A stretch of DNA of 64,000 nt from Spirodela intermedia (GCA_902729315.2 LR746265.1:8489392-8553391); one strand, 5' to 3'; shown: positions 1 through 11,530, counted from the stretch's first letter. A program made the numbers and translations. Notes: generated by a model not told the origin, from the sequence alone.

Positions 1-403
1 TGCATGCATTAAAGATAATGCATCATTCAAGTAGGGGGGAGAACAAAAAAATTCAAAAATGTTATGAATATTTTAAAACTTTTACTGCATTGATTATTTG
101 CACAAACCCATATGCTTAAACGAACAAAGCCTAATGCTCCTTTAAAAGGGTAAGTCAATTAGAAAAGTTTACCTTCTCTAGATTAGGGGTGTGGATCTCA
201 TGAAAAAAAGATAGGTGAATTCCTTACCATGATCATTCTTCTTTGAAGTATGAAGGAGTTTTAGGTTGTATTCATGGGTATGTGGTGCGACAATAAATGG
301 CTAATGATAGTATATTGTGGATGAAAATGATTGAACTAGATCATCTTAGTCTAGTTATTATGTTGTGGTTGATAAGTCTTCATTATCTGTATTTACCTTT
401 TAT
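1..403 (+). repeat. Left flank of kinase unit A (retroelement-derived)
   Basis: AT-rich non-coding sequence with a purine tract (AAGTAGGGGGGAG, near 30-42) of the kind preceding the 3' LTR of Athila/Tat-type elements. At 370-387 it contains the LTR-start motif TGATAAGTCTTCATTATC, but the following sequence is not LTR. The same flank precedes unit D (about 49074-49476) with a few percent difference and is missing from unit C. No gene seen. Confidence 0.6.
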
Positions 404-675
404 TTATCAATATTTAGTGCATAAAATTAACAGAAATAATACATGTTACATTTAATTCATATGCATTCAGATCATTCATACATAAACATGTATTTTAATA
501 TTTTTAAAATTATTTTAAGATAATTAATTTTAAATAATTATGCATGAAATATTTTTATGTGAGTTTTAGGATTTTCTAAATTTTATCCTGGATTTTTTGA
601 TATTTTCTAGAATTTCTCATAATTTCTAAGAGGTTTTGATATAAAGGTCTAAAATAAAAGAAAATCAGAATGAGT

Positions 676-1047
676 TGGGCTGGGCCGAGCCAAGTGACCC
701 AATGGGCCGGAATATTCAGAGGCTAAAAGTTAAACCATCAACAGGTCGACAGTGGAAGCAGAACCGACGAGTTGGCATGACACTTAAGCAGATGTGGGAC
801 ACGTGGCCCACACGGGTTCGACGACATTTCAACGGACATCGTGAACAGAAATTGGCACAATTTACGTCAGACCTCAAAGAGAAATGTAATTGGAGATCCG
901 TACCTAATGGCAGAACGTGAAAGAAGAGCGGGTGATAGAGTAAGGCTGTCATTGATCTCTCTTTCTTTCGCGCCTTTTCTCGCTCCCTTTGTCTGTCTGC
1001 TCTCTCTCACTCTATCTTGCTCTCGCTTTCTTTCTGTGGATGCGTCC
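676..1047 (+). promoter_or_regulatory. Kinase promoter and CT-rich leader, copy A
   Basis: Three TGGGCC/T (site II type) motifs at 676-681, 681-686 and 703-708 are followed by a G-box/ABRE (ACACGTGGC, core 800-805). A pyrimidine-rich CTCTCT/CTTTCT tract at 955-1040 resembles a plant 5' leader. The transcription start is not placed. All motifs are conserved in the four copies. Their role is inferred from motif identity and position. Confidence 0.5.
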
Positions 1048-1260
1048 TCGCTCTACGAAGCACGGCGGAGTTCGGACAGCCTGCCGCCTTCTCCTCTCCT
1101 CTCCGTCGAGTTCTTCTGGAACCCTTTCTCGTGCGCGAATCCGGAGGAAGAGTGGGAGGCCGCATCCGGCGGAGGAGTCCACCGCCGAAGACGCCGAGGT
1201 CACGGTCGGCGCCGCCTCACGGAGAGGTCGTACGTTCCCAGGCTTCTGCTTCCCTGAAAG

Positions 1261-1350
1261 GCCGCTCCGGGTATGTTCTAGTGCCGTCTTTCGACGAATT
1301 CTCGCCTTTCGTTGATTCGGGGGTTATGTTCTAGTGCCGTCTTTCGATGG
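1261..1350 (+). repeat. 23-bp direct repeat at probable 5' UTR intron donor
   Basis: TATGTTCTAGTGCCGTCTTT plus CGA occurs at 1272-1294 and again at 1325-1347. The first copy follows CCGG and looks like a splice donor (GG/GTATGT), suggesting a 5' UTR or first-exon intron that starts near 1271. The repeat is present in every cassette copy. Confidence 0.45.
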
Positions 1351-1727
1351 GTTCGTGATTTTCTGTGTCGGGGGCATCTTCTTGTGGACTCTTTGGATGG
1401 GATCTTTATTTTCTTTGATTTGGACTTTCGGTTGCCTGCGGTGGTGCGGGTGGTGCGAGATTGCTGAAGAAAGCTCTGGCTTTCCTCCTTCCTCTTATTT
1501 ATTTACCTTCTTCCGATTTGTTTTGCCGCTTCGTTGCTGATTCGATTTGATGTTTGGTCTGGGTAGGGGGATCTATCTTCTTCTTTAGACTTCCATCCGA
1601 TTGCTCTTTGGGGACGGATGAGTGTTACCGTCTGGAGGAGAAAAGATTATTTCAGCAAGGTTTATCGATTGACGGTGACGGGTGAGCGTGTTGAATCAAG
1701 GGGCACATTCGATTTTCGGATCGCTGA

Positions 1728-4058
1728 GCGATCGACCAGTTTCTGGAGAAGAACCCGGTGATTTCCGGCAGGAAACAACACCCTCCGTACCTGCAGCTCT
1801 CCCGAGCGTTATTCCCCACCCAGAAAAACCATCAGAACTTGGTGGCGGGCTGTCCTGTTGAGAAAGCAGCTGGAATCGAGGGAGGAAGTGTGGACGAGGT
1901 TGTCGGGCTACAGGAGGAAGCGAGGATGTCTCCCATCCCGGATCGGGTACATGCTTCGACGTCCCTCATTCCTTTCCTTGACGGCGACTGTAGAGAGCTT
2001 TCTCTCTCCATCCCAAAGCACATCACATCTTGACAATAGGAATGTCCTATCCAAAATCGACAGGTGCAGGTCGGAAATTCTCCATTATACAAGGTAGAGA
2101 GAATGTTGGGTGCAGGAGGTTTTGGGCTGGTCTACATTGGACGAAGGGTGGCTGGTGGATCTCAGGGCGATGGGCCCAATGCCTTTAAGGTTTAGTTTCA
2201 ACCTCCCATCACTCCTGCCAAGGGAATCTTTAAATACTGCTGTTTTATGTTGTCTCTTTCATTTTCCTGCGGTGGGTGTAGGTAGCACTGAAGTTTGAGC
2301 ATAGAAATAGCACGGGTTGCAGATTTGGCCCCCCATATGAATGGCAAGTTTATGAGTAAGAAGACACCCCCTACTGCTCTAATTTATTACGTATTGTGTC
2401 GATCTAAAACTACGTTCTTCATCTGACTTTGTGAATATGGTTTTAGCCATCTCAAGGGATGCTATGGATTGCCTAGGGTGCACTACAAGGGCCGCCAAGG
2501 AGATTATTTCGTCATGGTTGGCGTAGAGTCTTTCATTTTATTGTTTCCTCGAATTATGTTTTTTATTGAAAGCTAATTATGATATTGTTGATGATGATTG
2601 CTGCAGATCATGGACATCCTTGGACCAAGTCTCCTGGATGTGTTCATATCCATTGGGCAAGTGTAAGAAAATAATCTTGACTTCATATTCAAAGTCAATA
2701 TTCTGTTGAGAATTGTGCTATTGAGTTTGACTAACTCCTTGGACAGAATGCCACCAAATATGGTGGCTTGTATTGCTGTGGAGGCAATATCCATCCTTGA
2801 GAAGCTACACCAAAAAGGGTACGTATGGCTTTGTGGCAGTGTGATATTTTTTCAATTAAATTTTTGCAAAGGTCACAGTAATCAATTCATTGCTCCCTTG
2901 TGCACTCCCCTCCCTCCCTCCACCCACACAAAAAAAAAAACATGCCAGGTTTGTGCATGGAGACGTCAAGCCAGAGAATTTATTGTTGGGTAAACCCGGA
3001 AGCTCAGGGGAGAAGAAGCTTTTTCTCATCGACTTTGGGCTGGGTATGTTGCTGCATTCCAATCACTTCTTGTTTTCACCTTTCGCACCTATTGATTTTA
3101 GAGTAGGGTTTGTTTTTCCAAGTATATAAACAAATTCGTCTTGACTGAGAAGTCCCTGTCTGTATCAACATCAGTGATATTTTTGTGCTTTGTTCAGAGC
3201 CTGTACAAATGCTAATTGGTGTCATTAATATTTTAATCAGCTTCAATGTGGAGGGACAGTTTGTCAGGCCAGCATGTCAGCTTATGCCAACAGCCAGATA
3301 ATTTCAGGTTTTTTGGGAAACGATATTCTATTTTTTCCCTAAATTCTTAGCTAAGAGGAGGATTCATAAAATCTTACCCCTACCTTACTATCTATCTCAT
3401 GTTCCCTAGGGGCACAACACGATATGCAAGCGTCCATGCACATTTAGGCCTCACAGCGAGTAGAAGAGATGATCTTGAGTCATTGGCCTACACTCTGATT
3501 TTTTTGATTAAAGGAAGGCTGCCGTGGGAAGGCTATCAGGTTTGCTTTCACCTCTACTTGTACATGTTCTCCCATCTCTTTGATTGATCACTTGCTGATT
3601 CTTATGCCAACTATGTAGGGGAATGACAAGAGGTTTCTAGTCTTCATGAACAAGACTGTAACCTCCCCCGAGACGCTGTGTGGTGGCTGTCCCCCTCCTT
3701 TTGCACAATTCCTTGAAGCAGTGAAGAAGATACAATTTGTTGAGCAGCCCACCTACTCGAAGCTCATTTCTCTTTTTGGAAGCTTGATATGCCCCCCCTG
3801 CACCCTGTTAAAGACCATTCGGATTGATGCAATTTTGAAGGTGGTTGCAAACATGACATCACTGAAATTACCTCACATATTTTTATTTTATGTCAGATGG
3901 TTTTATCTCTTTTTCATGGCTCTATCATCTGTTGTTAAATAGGCTGACCATGTTTCCAACAGGTTCACCAAAAACGTGGAAGATTGCAGGTAAATAATGA
4001 AGAAGATGAGTGTCATAGAAAGAAACGGATAAAATGTTTGATTGATGACAGACCATGA
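1728..4058 (+). CDS. MUT9-like/EL1-type casein kinase 1-like kinase, C-terminally truncated, copy A
   Basis: Spliced model by eye: exons 1728-1946 (start unresolved), 2064-2189, 2282-2355, 2447-2516, 2607-2662, 2747-2818, 2949-3043, 3241-3307, 3410-3539, 3619-3840 and 3963-4058. All introns are GT-AG and the frame is open for about 408 codons. Numbering from 1728, the glycine loop GAGGFGLV is at 89-96, VALK Lys at 119, HGDVKPEN at 209-216 with catalytic Asp 211, DFG at 234-236, and the substrate-lobe stretch YASVHAHLG in exon 9. The HGD version of the catalytic loop is normal for the plant MLK/EL1 branch, whose members phosphorylate nuclear targets such as histones or DELLA proteins. After the basic KRGR tail the frame stops at 4056-4058, so the family's roughly 300-residue C-terminal region is absent. 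There is an in-frame TGA at 1725 and no ATG in exon 1, so a spliced upstream start is needed. Activity is inferred, not shown. Confidence 0.85.
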
Positions 4059-4079
4059 CCATGTACATGTAAGAATATA

Positions 4080-4085
4080 AATAAA
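4080..4085 (+). terminator. Kinase polyadenylation signal, copy A
   Basis: AATAAA lies 22 bases after the stop codon and is kept in all four copies. In copy C the cassette breaks 16 bases downstream of it, so that copy still carries this signal. Confidence 0.45.
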
Positions 4086-5613
4086 ATCTGTAAAGTGCCA
4101 ATTGAGAAAACATAAATCTCATGACTAAATTATTTATTATTATTGTTCTTATTTATTCATAAAGAAAATGATAGTTTAAAAGCCTGATATTAAGGGCATG
4201 AATATAATACTTTTTTAATGTAATCATAGCTATTGATAAAGGTGTGTAATTAATATTTATGCAAAAACAGAAACTATATCAATCAATGATAATAATACAA
4301 GACAACCATTTAGAGGGCGTGAGTATAAGTAGTATAATATCACAGTTACTCTTGCTAGGAATATGTATCATTTATTGCCAACATTTAAACTTTAGAAATG
4401 TTTTGTACCTACTATCTATTCACCTTGGAAATGGCACCACTTTGGACGTAACCTATTGAGTACAGGAATATAATATGTTTAAGTACGTTCACACTTACAA
4501 ATTATCAGAAATAATTATTAGACCGATAAATGTAAATTTTATGCATAAATAATGAATATTACTTTTTTATAAGAAAGCTGGCACATAAAAATACAGTATT
4601 AAAGGGAAGAAATCTAATATTATTTCATACAATCATAATGATTAGTTGCAATGAATAATTACTATAGTTTACCAAAATGAAAATTTTATCAGTAAATAAA
4701 TGAACACTACAAGTATTGGATTAAATGGCACGAATTTGATAGTTTAGGTTATATTTATAATTACTAATCACTATGATTAAAATTATTTATTAGAATATGT
4801 AAAGTTATGAAGAAATAAGAATTATGTATTGGAAGCTTATGTGTCCACCAAAGGACACACATCCACCCCATAATGTGTTTAGAACCACATGTAGTCCAAA
4901 ACTGAAAGTAATGTAATGTCATAATTGGTTCCCATCATAGTAAAAGTATGATTTCTTTAGTGATGATCTAAAAATTAAGAAGCATCTAGATTCATAGAAG
5001 ATTGGGTATATAAAGAGGAGTTTGAAATAAAAGTCACATAGTTATGCTTTGTAATGTTTTCAATTTGAAAAGCATATCTTGACAAAGTTAAATCTTATAT
5101 GATTCACATGAATGAATGTCATCGTATATACTTTTTATACATTGCACCCTCTAGATGTTTTCCTAAACTTGAAGAAAAATGTACCCATCGTCAAATCTTG
5201 ATTCATTCTATTGATGAGTGGAAAATAAATTTCTTGTCTAAACTAAGACTTTAAGCATAAGTAGGAAGTTATTGTATTAACAAGTGTGCCGACCATCACA
5301 TTTATGAGGATAATGAATTAATCATGGAAAGTATTTATTGAAACAAATTATTATCTATTTTGACTGTAGTCTAATGTACAATTGTAATTAAGAGTTACAT
5401 AATTCTATATGCGACCCCTATTAAATGTTTTTGAGCCAAATCTATATTGTATATAAATTTGTATATAGTTTTACACATATAAAATGAGATTTTTGCCTTT
5501 TTAAGAGTACACGTTCAATATTTTCAAGTAAATTGATAATATTTTCAAGTACAATATTTTTACCTTTATTATTTGTTAATATAATGCCTTTTTTTGTCAT
5601 AATAGAAAACCAC
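4086..5613 (+). other. Kinase 3' flank, copy A, no gene recognised
   Basis: AT-rich sequence without a convincing gene. A short perfect hairpin (TGTGTCC, loop ACCAAA, GGACACA) lies near 4839-4858. A 63-codon minus-strand frame at 5442-5633 recurs in B (19328-19519) and, altered, in D (54470-54700). It crosses the LTR edge and has no recognisable domain, so I do not call it a gene. Identity with D drops from about 5450 onward. Confidence 0.5.
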
Positions 5614-7337
5614 TGATAAGTTTTCATTATCATGAGTTAATAATTAGTAAATAACTCATGATAAATAGACTTATATTTTTTTTAAATTATGAAAAATAGT
5701 TTTCAATTGATTAATGTAATTTTTTTAGCTAATTAGATAATTTTTTATGCATTTATATGATTTTTATAATCCTATTTTTTGAGATAAATCAAGAAAAAGA
5801 AATTAAAAAAAAATATAGCAAAAAAGAGGGGACCCGTCAACCAACCAGGCCTATAAGTAGATTAGAAGTGTAGTCGGGGGGAGCCACGAGCAAGGGCTTG
5901 GGTGACTAGGACCAATGGAGGCATGTGTGCACCACTCCCCTTCCACGTCGCTGGTGGCCAGCCAAGTCTTATGTAAGGAGTGGTTGTACATGTGAGAGAA
6001 AAGTACTCATTACTTGTAAATGTGATATTACTATATATTTGCTTAAAACATTGGCGCACAAGTGATGTGGGACTAAACCCACATCACACCTTTCCTTGAA
6101 AGGCTTTGACGATTTTAATACCTAAATTACTCCTTAATTATAATAGAGATATACTATGAGGACGTCACTTGATAAGGGCATTAGAGTACTTATTTCAATC
6201 TCTCTTATATAGGTGGACAATCAGCACGGGTTTGAATCCTCCTAGAGCCCAATGAAAGATTATCTCGACTTTCCTATAGATCACCAGTGAAGGATTAAGC
6301 CATTAAAATTGTTAGGTCATTGACAAAAATCTTGTCAACACAATTCACAAAGCATTATTACTAAAATTGCTGAAAACGATTCGCGATAAAAGGATCATGA
6401 ATCTATTGAGTAAATCATCTCTGATTGATCGATGAACAAGCTGTCATCGAGAAGAGGACAATCTGTCGTGAGATGAGTCATCACCTCCTGAGAGCATACT
6501 AGATGCGATGAAAAATCTCCTCTTACTACACAGACCTGAGGATGAAGCTCCTTAACATGCGTCCCACCTCCATCTAGCTCTTCTCCATCAGGTGACAGCC
6601 ACTAGAGAGTCACAAAGTCTTCATTTTTTTGCTCTGCTAAGTGACGGTTGTCGGAGATAATTTGATGATCCATTTCATTGATCTCTAAACTTTGCATAGA
6701 TATCTAGAGATTGCCCACATCGTCCTTGTTCAAGGAGAGCCTTTGAGGCTCTGGACACTACACGACAATCTTCCCGAATACTCAAAATTCTCGTGCATCA
6801 TCGACACATTATTACCGTGACGTTGGAATTTTATTTTTCTACTTTCAACTTAACTTTTACTTCATTTAGTGATACTTTGTGTGATTTAAATTTACCAAGC
6901 TATATTTGATTCAATTACGATTTTTCTACCTTTTACAGGTCTTAATTTGATTAATTAGATCATTTGTAATCGCTTACACAAGAATCACTAGGCAGAACTT
7001 TGTTCCTGTTTGATTCGCGTTTGTCAGGCACTAACGTCATCCTAACATCCGCACCCTTATTTCCTTTTTTCACGAATTGAAGTATATTTTATTTTCATTT
7101 CTCAGTATAAAATTCATAAAAAAATTATATTCTTTGAGAAAAATACTAAAAAGTTACCCAATATTATATTACATCTCTGTGATCGACTTAAAAAATTACC
7201 ACTATTTTTGTAAACTTAATTGAATTATAATTAATATATTTGTTTATAAATACTTCTAAATATCTAAAAATTAGTATTTTCTAGTTTTATAATTTTTAAA
7301 TTTACGTGATTTATAATACAACAACTAAGTCACGTCA
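5614..7337 (+). mobile_element. LTR of an Athila/Tat-type element, unit A
   Basis: Starts TGATAAGTTTTCATTATC and ends AAGTCACGTCA, with the TG...CA ends shared by about ten related LTRs here. It contains the conserved TATA motif ACTATATAT and a GGGTTTGAATCCTCC stretch. This is the uninterrupted version: CATTACTTGTAAATGTG at about 6011-6027 is the empty site into which a solo LTR is inserted in units B and D. Confidence 0.8.
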
Positions 7338-7345
7338 AATGGTTT

Positions 7346-7772
7346 TTCACCTTCCTATGGAGATCAAACATAAGGCTTATTAAGTTATAAAGAATCTTAA
7401 TCTTTCTTTAGATGCCATAGGTAAGCACCATATGTTGCAATTGCAAGAGCTTCAAGAACTACCCAATGAGATGTACGAGAAGTCTCTAATTTACAAAGTA
7501 AAAATGAAGGCTTTTTATAACAAGAAGGAGAGCAGAAAGAGTTTTCATGAGCATCAAAAAGTTTGGCTTTACAATTCTCGATTGAAACTATTCCTCGAGA
7601 AATTAAAATCTAGATGGGATGGACCATACCTTGTGATTAAAGTTTTTGACTATGGTGCAGTATTAATTGCAGATCTGAAAACTAGTAAAAATTTTAATGT
7701 GAATGGGCAAAGATTAAAACCTTATTTAGAAAATGAACCCTCCTTCTCTACCCATTTCCACTCAATTATATG
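7346..7772 (+). pseudogene. Ty3/gypsy integrase C-terminal remnant, unit A
   Basis: The frame reads HLPMEIKHKAY, then a stop at 7381-7383 where the family has Trp, then an open 113-codon stretch (7432-7773) with LQLQELQELPNEMYE, SRKSFHEHQKVWLYNSRLKL, KSRWDGPY and NGQRLKPYL. These are the end of integrase in Athila/Tat-type Ty3/gypsy polyproteins. Protease, reverse transcriptase, RNase H and the integrase catalytic core are all missing. The LTR end at 7337 joins directly to this remnant, so most of the element body was deleted before the unit multiplied. Confidence 0.85.
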
Positions 7773-8465
7773 ATCCATCCATTGAACCTCAATCTTCTTA
7801 GAACTTTCTCTCCATCATGTACTCTAAGATGGCATAGCTTTCTTTTCCACTACATTCCATTTTTATTATTTTTCTCTATCCTTTGATATTTTTCTTGAGT
7901 TTTTATTAAGTGAACAGATCAAGCATTCTAGAGGAATTGCATATCATGACACAGATTAATACAAAAGAAAATCAGAAGGATGAAGAGTGAAAATCAGTTT
8001 GCACATTTAATGCTTTCTCCTTTTTCTCTTATATAGATATATTGAGGACAATGCGAATGGTCATTTGGGGGGGAAGAATAAATGCATGAGGGTGAATACA
8101 TGAGATTACATCAGGTGCTATAGTGCTTATAACTAAATCATGAAGTTCATCATCTTTCATGGTGCATATAACCCACACTCTTAAATTGAGAAAATCTACT
8201 TTGGTCTTCTGCCGGATTTATGTTATGAATTCTTATTATTAACTATGAGTAGTAAATTGAATCTTTCTCTTTCTTGATCAATACTCAGTCAAAAAAATTT
8301 CAAATTATTTGATGCTTTTACAAATCATTAATCATCATTAAACTTGAGACAAAAGAATAAAACATGGTAAAGATTACACTAGAAAAAATAAAATAAAATT
8401 GTAGTAGCACCTTAGCTGATTTCGTGGGGCTTCCACATGTGAAATTAGGATCAACAAGGCTTACA
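7773..8465 (+). mobile_element. 3' internal region of the integrase-bearing element, unit A
   Basis: Non-coding sequence following the integrase end. It contains the purine tract ATTTGGGGGGGAAGAA at 8063-8078, preceded by TTGAGGACAATGCGAATGG, a typical layout upstream of a 3' LTR. The region recurs in units B, C and D. No gene seen. Confidence 0.6.
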
Positions 8466-9004
8466 AAATACTTCTTGTAACGATTCTTCTAGCTTTTACA
8501 GATCTTAATTTGGCTAACAAAATTGTCTATAATCGCTTATGTAAAAATCACCAGGTAGTTTTCTATTTCTACTTGGTTTGCATTCATTAGGTGCTAACAT
8601 CATCTTGACATCTACACCTTTATTTTCTTTTTTCACAAATTTTAAATATATTTTATTTTCTTTTTTTAGTTTAAAATTCATAAAAAATTGTATTCTTTGA
8701 GAACATTTATGAAATATTACTTGATATTATATTAGATTCCTATGATTGGCCTAGAAAATTTTCACTATTTTTAGACCTTTGATTAAAATATAATTAATAT
8801 AATTATTCAAAAATACTTCTAAATATCTAAAAATTAGTATTTTCTAGTTTTATAAATTTAAAATTTGTGTGGTTTACTAAACAAGGGATATTTTAGGTAT
8901 TAAAATTATTAAAACTTTTTGGAGGCTATGACCCTTGGTTTAGTCCCACATTGGTTATATGCTGAGTTTTGAGGTTGATATATAGTAATACTAGACTTGA
9001 TAAT
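8466..9004. mobile_element. Head-to-head LTR fragments, unit A
   Basis: 8480-8880 matches the 3' half of the local LTR on the plus strand. From about 8890 the sequence is the reverse complement of the LTR 5' half (TTTAGTCCCACATT, ATATATAGTAATACTAG). The right part of that reverse fragment resumes only at 32785, after the block 9005-32779. Positions 9000-9004 are ATAAT, the target duplication of element X. Confidence 0.65.
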
Positions 9005-10642
9005 TGATAAGTCTTCATTATCATGAGTTAATAATTAGTAAATAATATGGTTTTAGTCTTAACTCATGATAAATAGACTTATATTTGTGTTAAAGTGTGA
9101 AAAGTTATTTTTAGTTGATTAACATGAATTGTTAGGTAATTATGTGATTTTATATAATTTTATATGATTTTTATAGTCTTACTTTTGAGATAAATAAAGA
9201 AAAAGAAATTAAAATAAAAATAAGACAAAATGGGGGAACCTTCTAGGCCCGCAAGTAAGTCAGAAGTGCAGTTGGGGAGTAGCCATCAGTAGGGGTTCGA
9301 GTGGCTTGGACCAATTGGGCACATGTGCGCCACCCCCCTTTCATGTCACCGGTGGCCAGCCGACTGTGAGGCAAGGAGTGGTCATACACGTGTGAGAAAA
9401 GGACTTGATCGAAAATATAGTATTACTATATATTCACAAGAAATTTTAGCACACAATTGATGTGGGACTTTTTTAACCCCCGTCACACCTCCCTAGAAAG
9501 GGCGAGGGGGCAATCAGTGCAAGTTTGAATCCTCCCAGTGCCAAAATTCATATTTTGTTTATTTGTTTATCGTGACTTTCCTACAGATCACCGATGAAGG
9601 ATTAAGCAACCAAAATCACTAGATCATTGGCAAAAATCTCATCAATGCAATTCGTAGAGTATTGTTACTAAAATTGTTGAACGATTCACGATAATAAGAT
9701 CGTGAATCTATCGAGTAACTCATCTTTGATTGATCGACGAACAAGCTATTATCAGGAAGAGGACGATCTGTTGGGAGACAAGTCACCACCTCCTAAGAGC
9801 ATACCAAATGCGATGAAGAGTCTCCTCTTGTTGTGCGGATCTAAGGATGAAGCTTCTTGACATGCGCCCCACCTCCATCCAGCTCCTCTCTGTCGAGTGA
9901 CAACCACTAGAGAGTCGCAAAGTTGCTGTTTTTTTGCTCCGTCAGGTGGCAGCCACCAGAGACGATTCGACAAGCCATTTTATTGATCTCTAGACTTTGC
10001 AAGGAGATCTAGAGATTGCCCACATCGTCTTTGTCCAAGGAGAACCTTCAAGGCCATGGACACTACACAAAGATCTTCTAGAATGCTCAAGATTCTAGTG
10101 CATCACTGACGCATCACCGTTGTGATGTCGAAACTCTGTTTTCCTACTTTCAACTTAATTTTCCTTTCAGTTAGTGATAATTTATTGATTTTAAATTTAC
10201 AAAGATATACTTCATTTCATTACGATTCTTCCAGCTTTTCTAGATCTTAACTTGATCAATTAAATTGTCTGTAATCGCTTATGTAAAGAATCACCGAGCA
10301 GAACTTTATTTTCGCTCGATTTGCATTCCTCAAGCGCTGATATCATCTTGACGTCTACACCCCTATTTCTTTTTTTTGTGAATTTTAAATATATTTTCTT
10401 TTCATTTACTAGTATAAAATTTATAGAAAATAGTATTCTTTGAGGTCAATTTTGAATAATTACCAGATATTATATTACATCCCTTTGATCGACCTAGAAA
10501 ATTACACTATTTTAGGAAGTTTTATTAAATTATACTTGATATATTTATTCAAAAATACTTCTAAATATCTGAAAATTCGTATTTTCTAGTTTTATAAATT
10601 TTAAATTTACGTGATTTACAATACGATGACTAAGTCACGTCA
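9005..10642 (+). repeat. 5' LTR of left X
   Basis: 1638 bp, TGATAAGTC start and AAGTCACGTCA end. It contains the TATA motif ACTATATAT near 9425. Several frames inside are LTR sequence and not genes. Confidence 0.8.
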
Positions 10643-10647
10643 AATTT

Positions 10648-10665
10648 TGACACCATTGCTAGGGA
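10648..10665 (+). promoter_or_regulatory. Primer-binding site of left X (tRNA-Asp type, decayed)
   Basis: TGACACCATTGCTAGGGA lies 5 bases after the LTR end. It resembles TGGCGCCGTTGCCGGGGA, the complement of plant tRNA-Asp used by Athila elements. Most differences are C-to-T or G-to-A. Confidence 0.65.
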
Positions 10666-10856
10666 TGTATTGCATAATATTTAGTATTTTTCTATTTTTC
10701 TCTTAGAGTACACAAAAAAATTTAACTCTTATTTTATTTTCTTTTTGCTAATTTTTTTTAAAAAAAAGGGAACGAAGAGAAACAAAGCAAGGACCAGAGC
10801 ATACTAAAGGAGGGTAACAATTACTAAACTTTTCCCTTGAATTTATTGATTTTTTT

Positions 10857-11530
10857 ATGCATGGTAGAAGATCCTTGCATCCAAGACTAGAAAATCCTTC
10901 TATTATTTCATTCAAAAATAAAAATCGAAAAGAAAAACTAATTTTGATAGATCCTAAAGGAAGTACATGTCAAATTGAGAACAATCCTATGGTCATGAAA
11001 AATCATTATATCCTTGATTCATTTCAAAGAGCATCAAATATTAGAGTCCCATTAGCACCCACTTTTAAATTCGAAATAAATCTAGGAATTTTTCAAATAC
11101 TCCCTAATTTTCATGGATTGCCTTTAGAGAAACCTCATCAGCACTTAGAAAAATTTCATATGGTCTGTGATTTAGTTAATCTCCCTCAAGTTACACCATA
11201 AATTATTAAGATGAATAGGCTTTTCTTCAAAAAATTTATTCCTTAAGAAAAACTCAAAATATGAGAAAACATATATGGAGTTTTCCTCAAAGATCAGGAG
11301 AAACTTTACATGAAACATGGGAAACATTCAAAGATTTACTTAGAAAGTGTCCTCATCATGCTATACCCAAGTGGCAGCTCAATAGAATTTTTTATGATGG
11401 ATTATTAGAATAATATAGAAATATGGTTGATTCTATATGTGTAAGAGCTTTTATGAAGAAAACCCCTAATGAGATTTACAGTCTTTATGAGAATTTAAGT
11501 GAAAATTCGAGAGATCAAGCCTTTTTTGAG
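10857..11530 (+). pseudogene. gag remnant of left X
   Basis: Opens with MHGRRSLHPRLENP and continues to NLGIFQILPNFHGLPLEKPH, a gag N-terminal region shared with the two other X copies. It is stopped at 11199-11201. Compared with the copy at 24772, about 90 bases are missing near 11213. The later gag part (LHETWETFKDLLRKCPHHA) is in another frame and ends at a large deletion near 11535. Not functional. Confidence 0.75.

Larger units (their letters stand above)
404..5613 (+). repeat. Kinase cassette, copy A
   Basis: Duplicated block holding promoter, 5' leader, 11-exon kinase gene, polyA signal and about 1.5 kb of 3' flank. Near-identical copies lie at 19348-24460 (inverted; coordinates sum to 24965), 33601-37278 (truncated at its 3' side; offset 33183 over the gene) and 49477-54680 (offset 49073). 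The cassette ends where the TG of an LTR begins at 5614. Confidence 0.9.

Noticed and set aside
716-1257. Overlapping frames in the kinase leader on both strands (for example 841-1257 and 716-952)
   Set aside because: They lie in the GC-rich promoter/leader, have no recognisable domain, overlap each other in several frames, and repeat unchanged only because the cassette is copied.
5442-5633. 63-codon minus-strand frame at the cassette/LTR edge, recurring at 19328-19519 and 54470-54700
   Set aside because: It spans the junction with the LTR start, is low complexity (Asn/Lys/Ile rich), changes length and end in copy D, and shows no known motif.
8480-8890. Complete second LTR after the integrase remnant forming a simple LTR-int-LTR element
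   Set aside because: Only the 3' half of an LTR is present in plus orientation, and it runs into a reverse-oriented 5' half, so it is a rearranged pair and not a normal 3' LTR.
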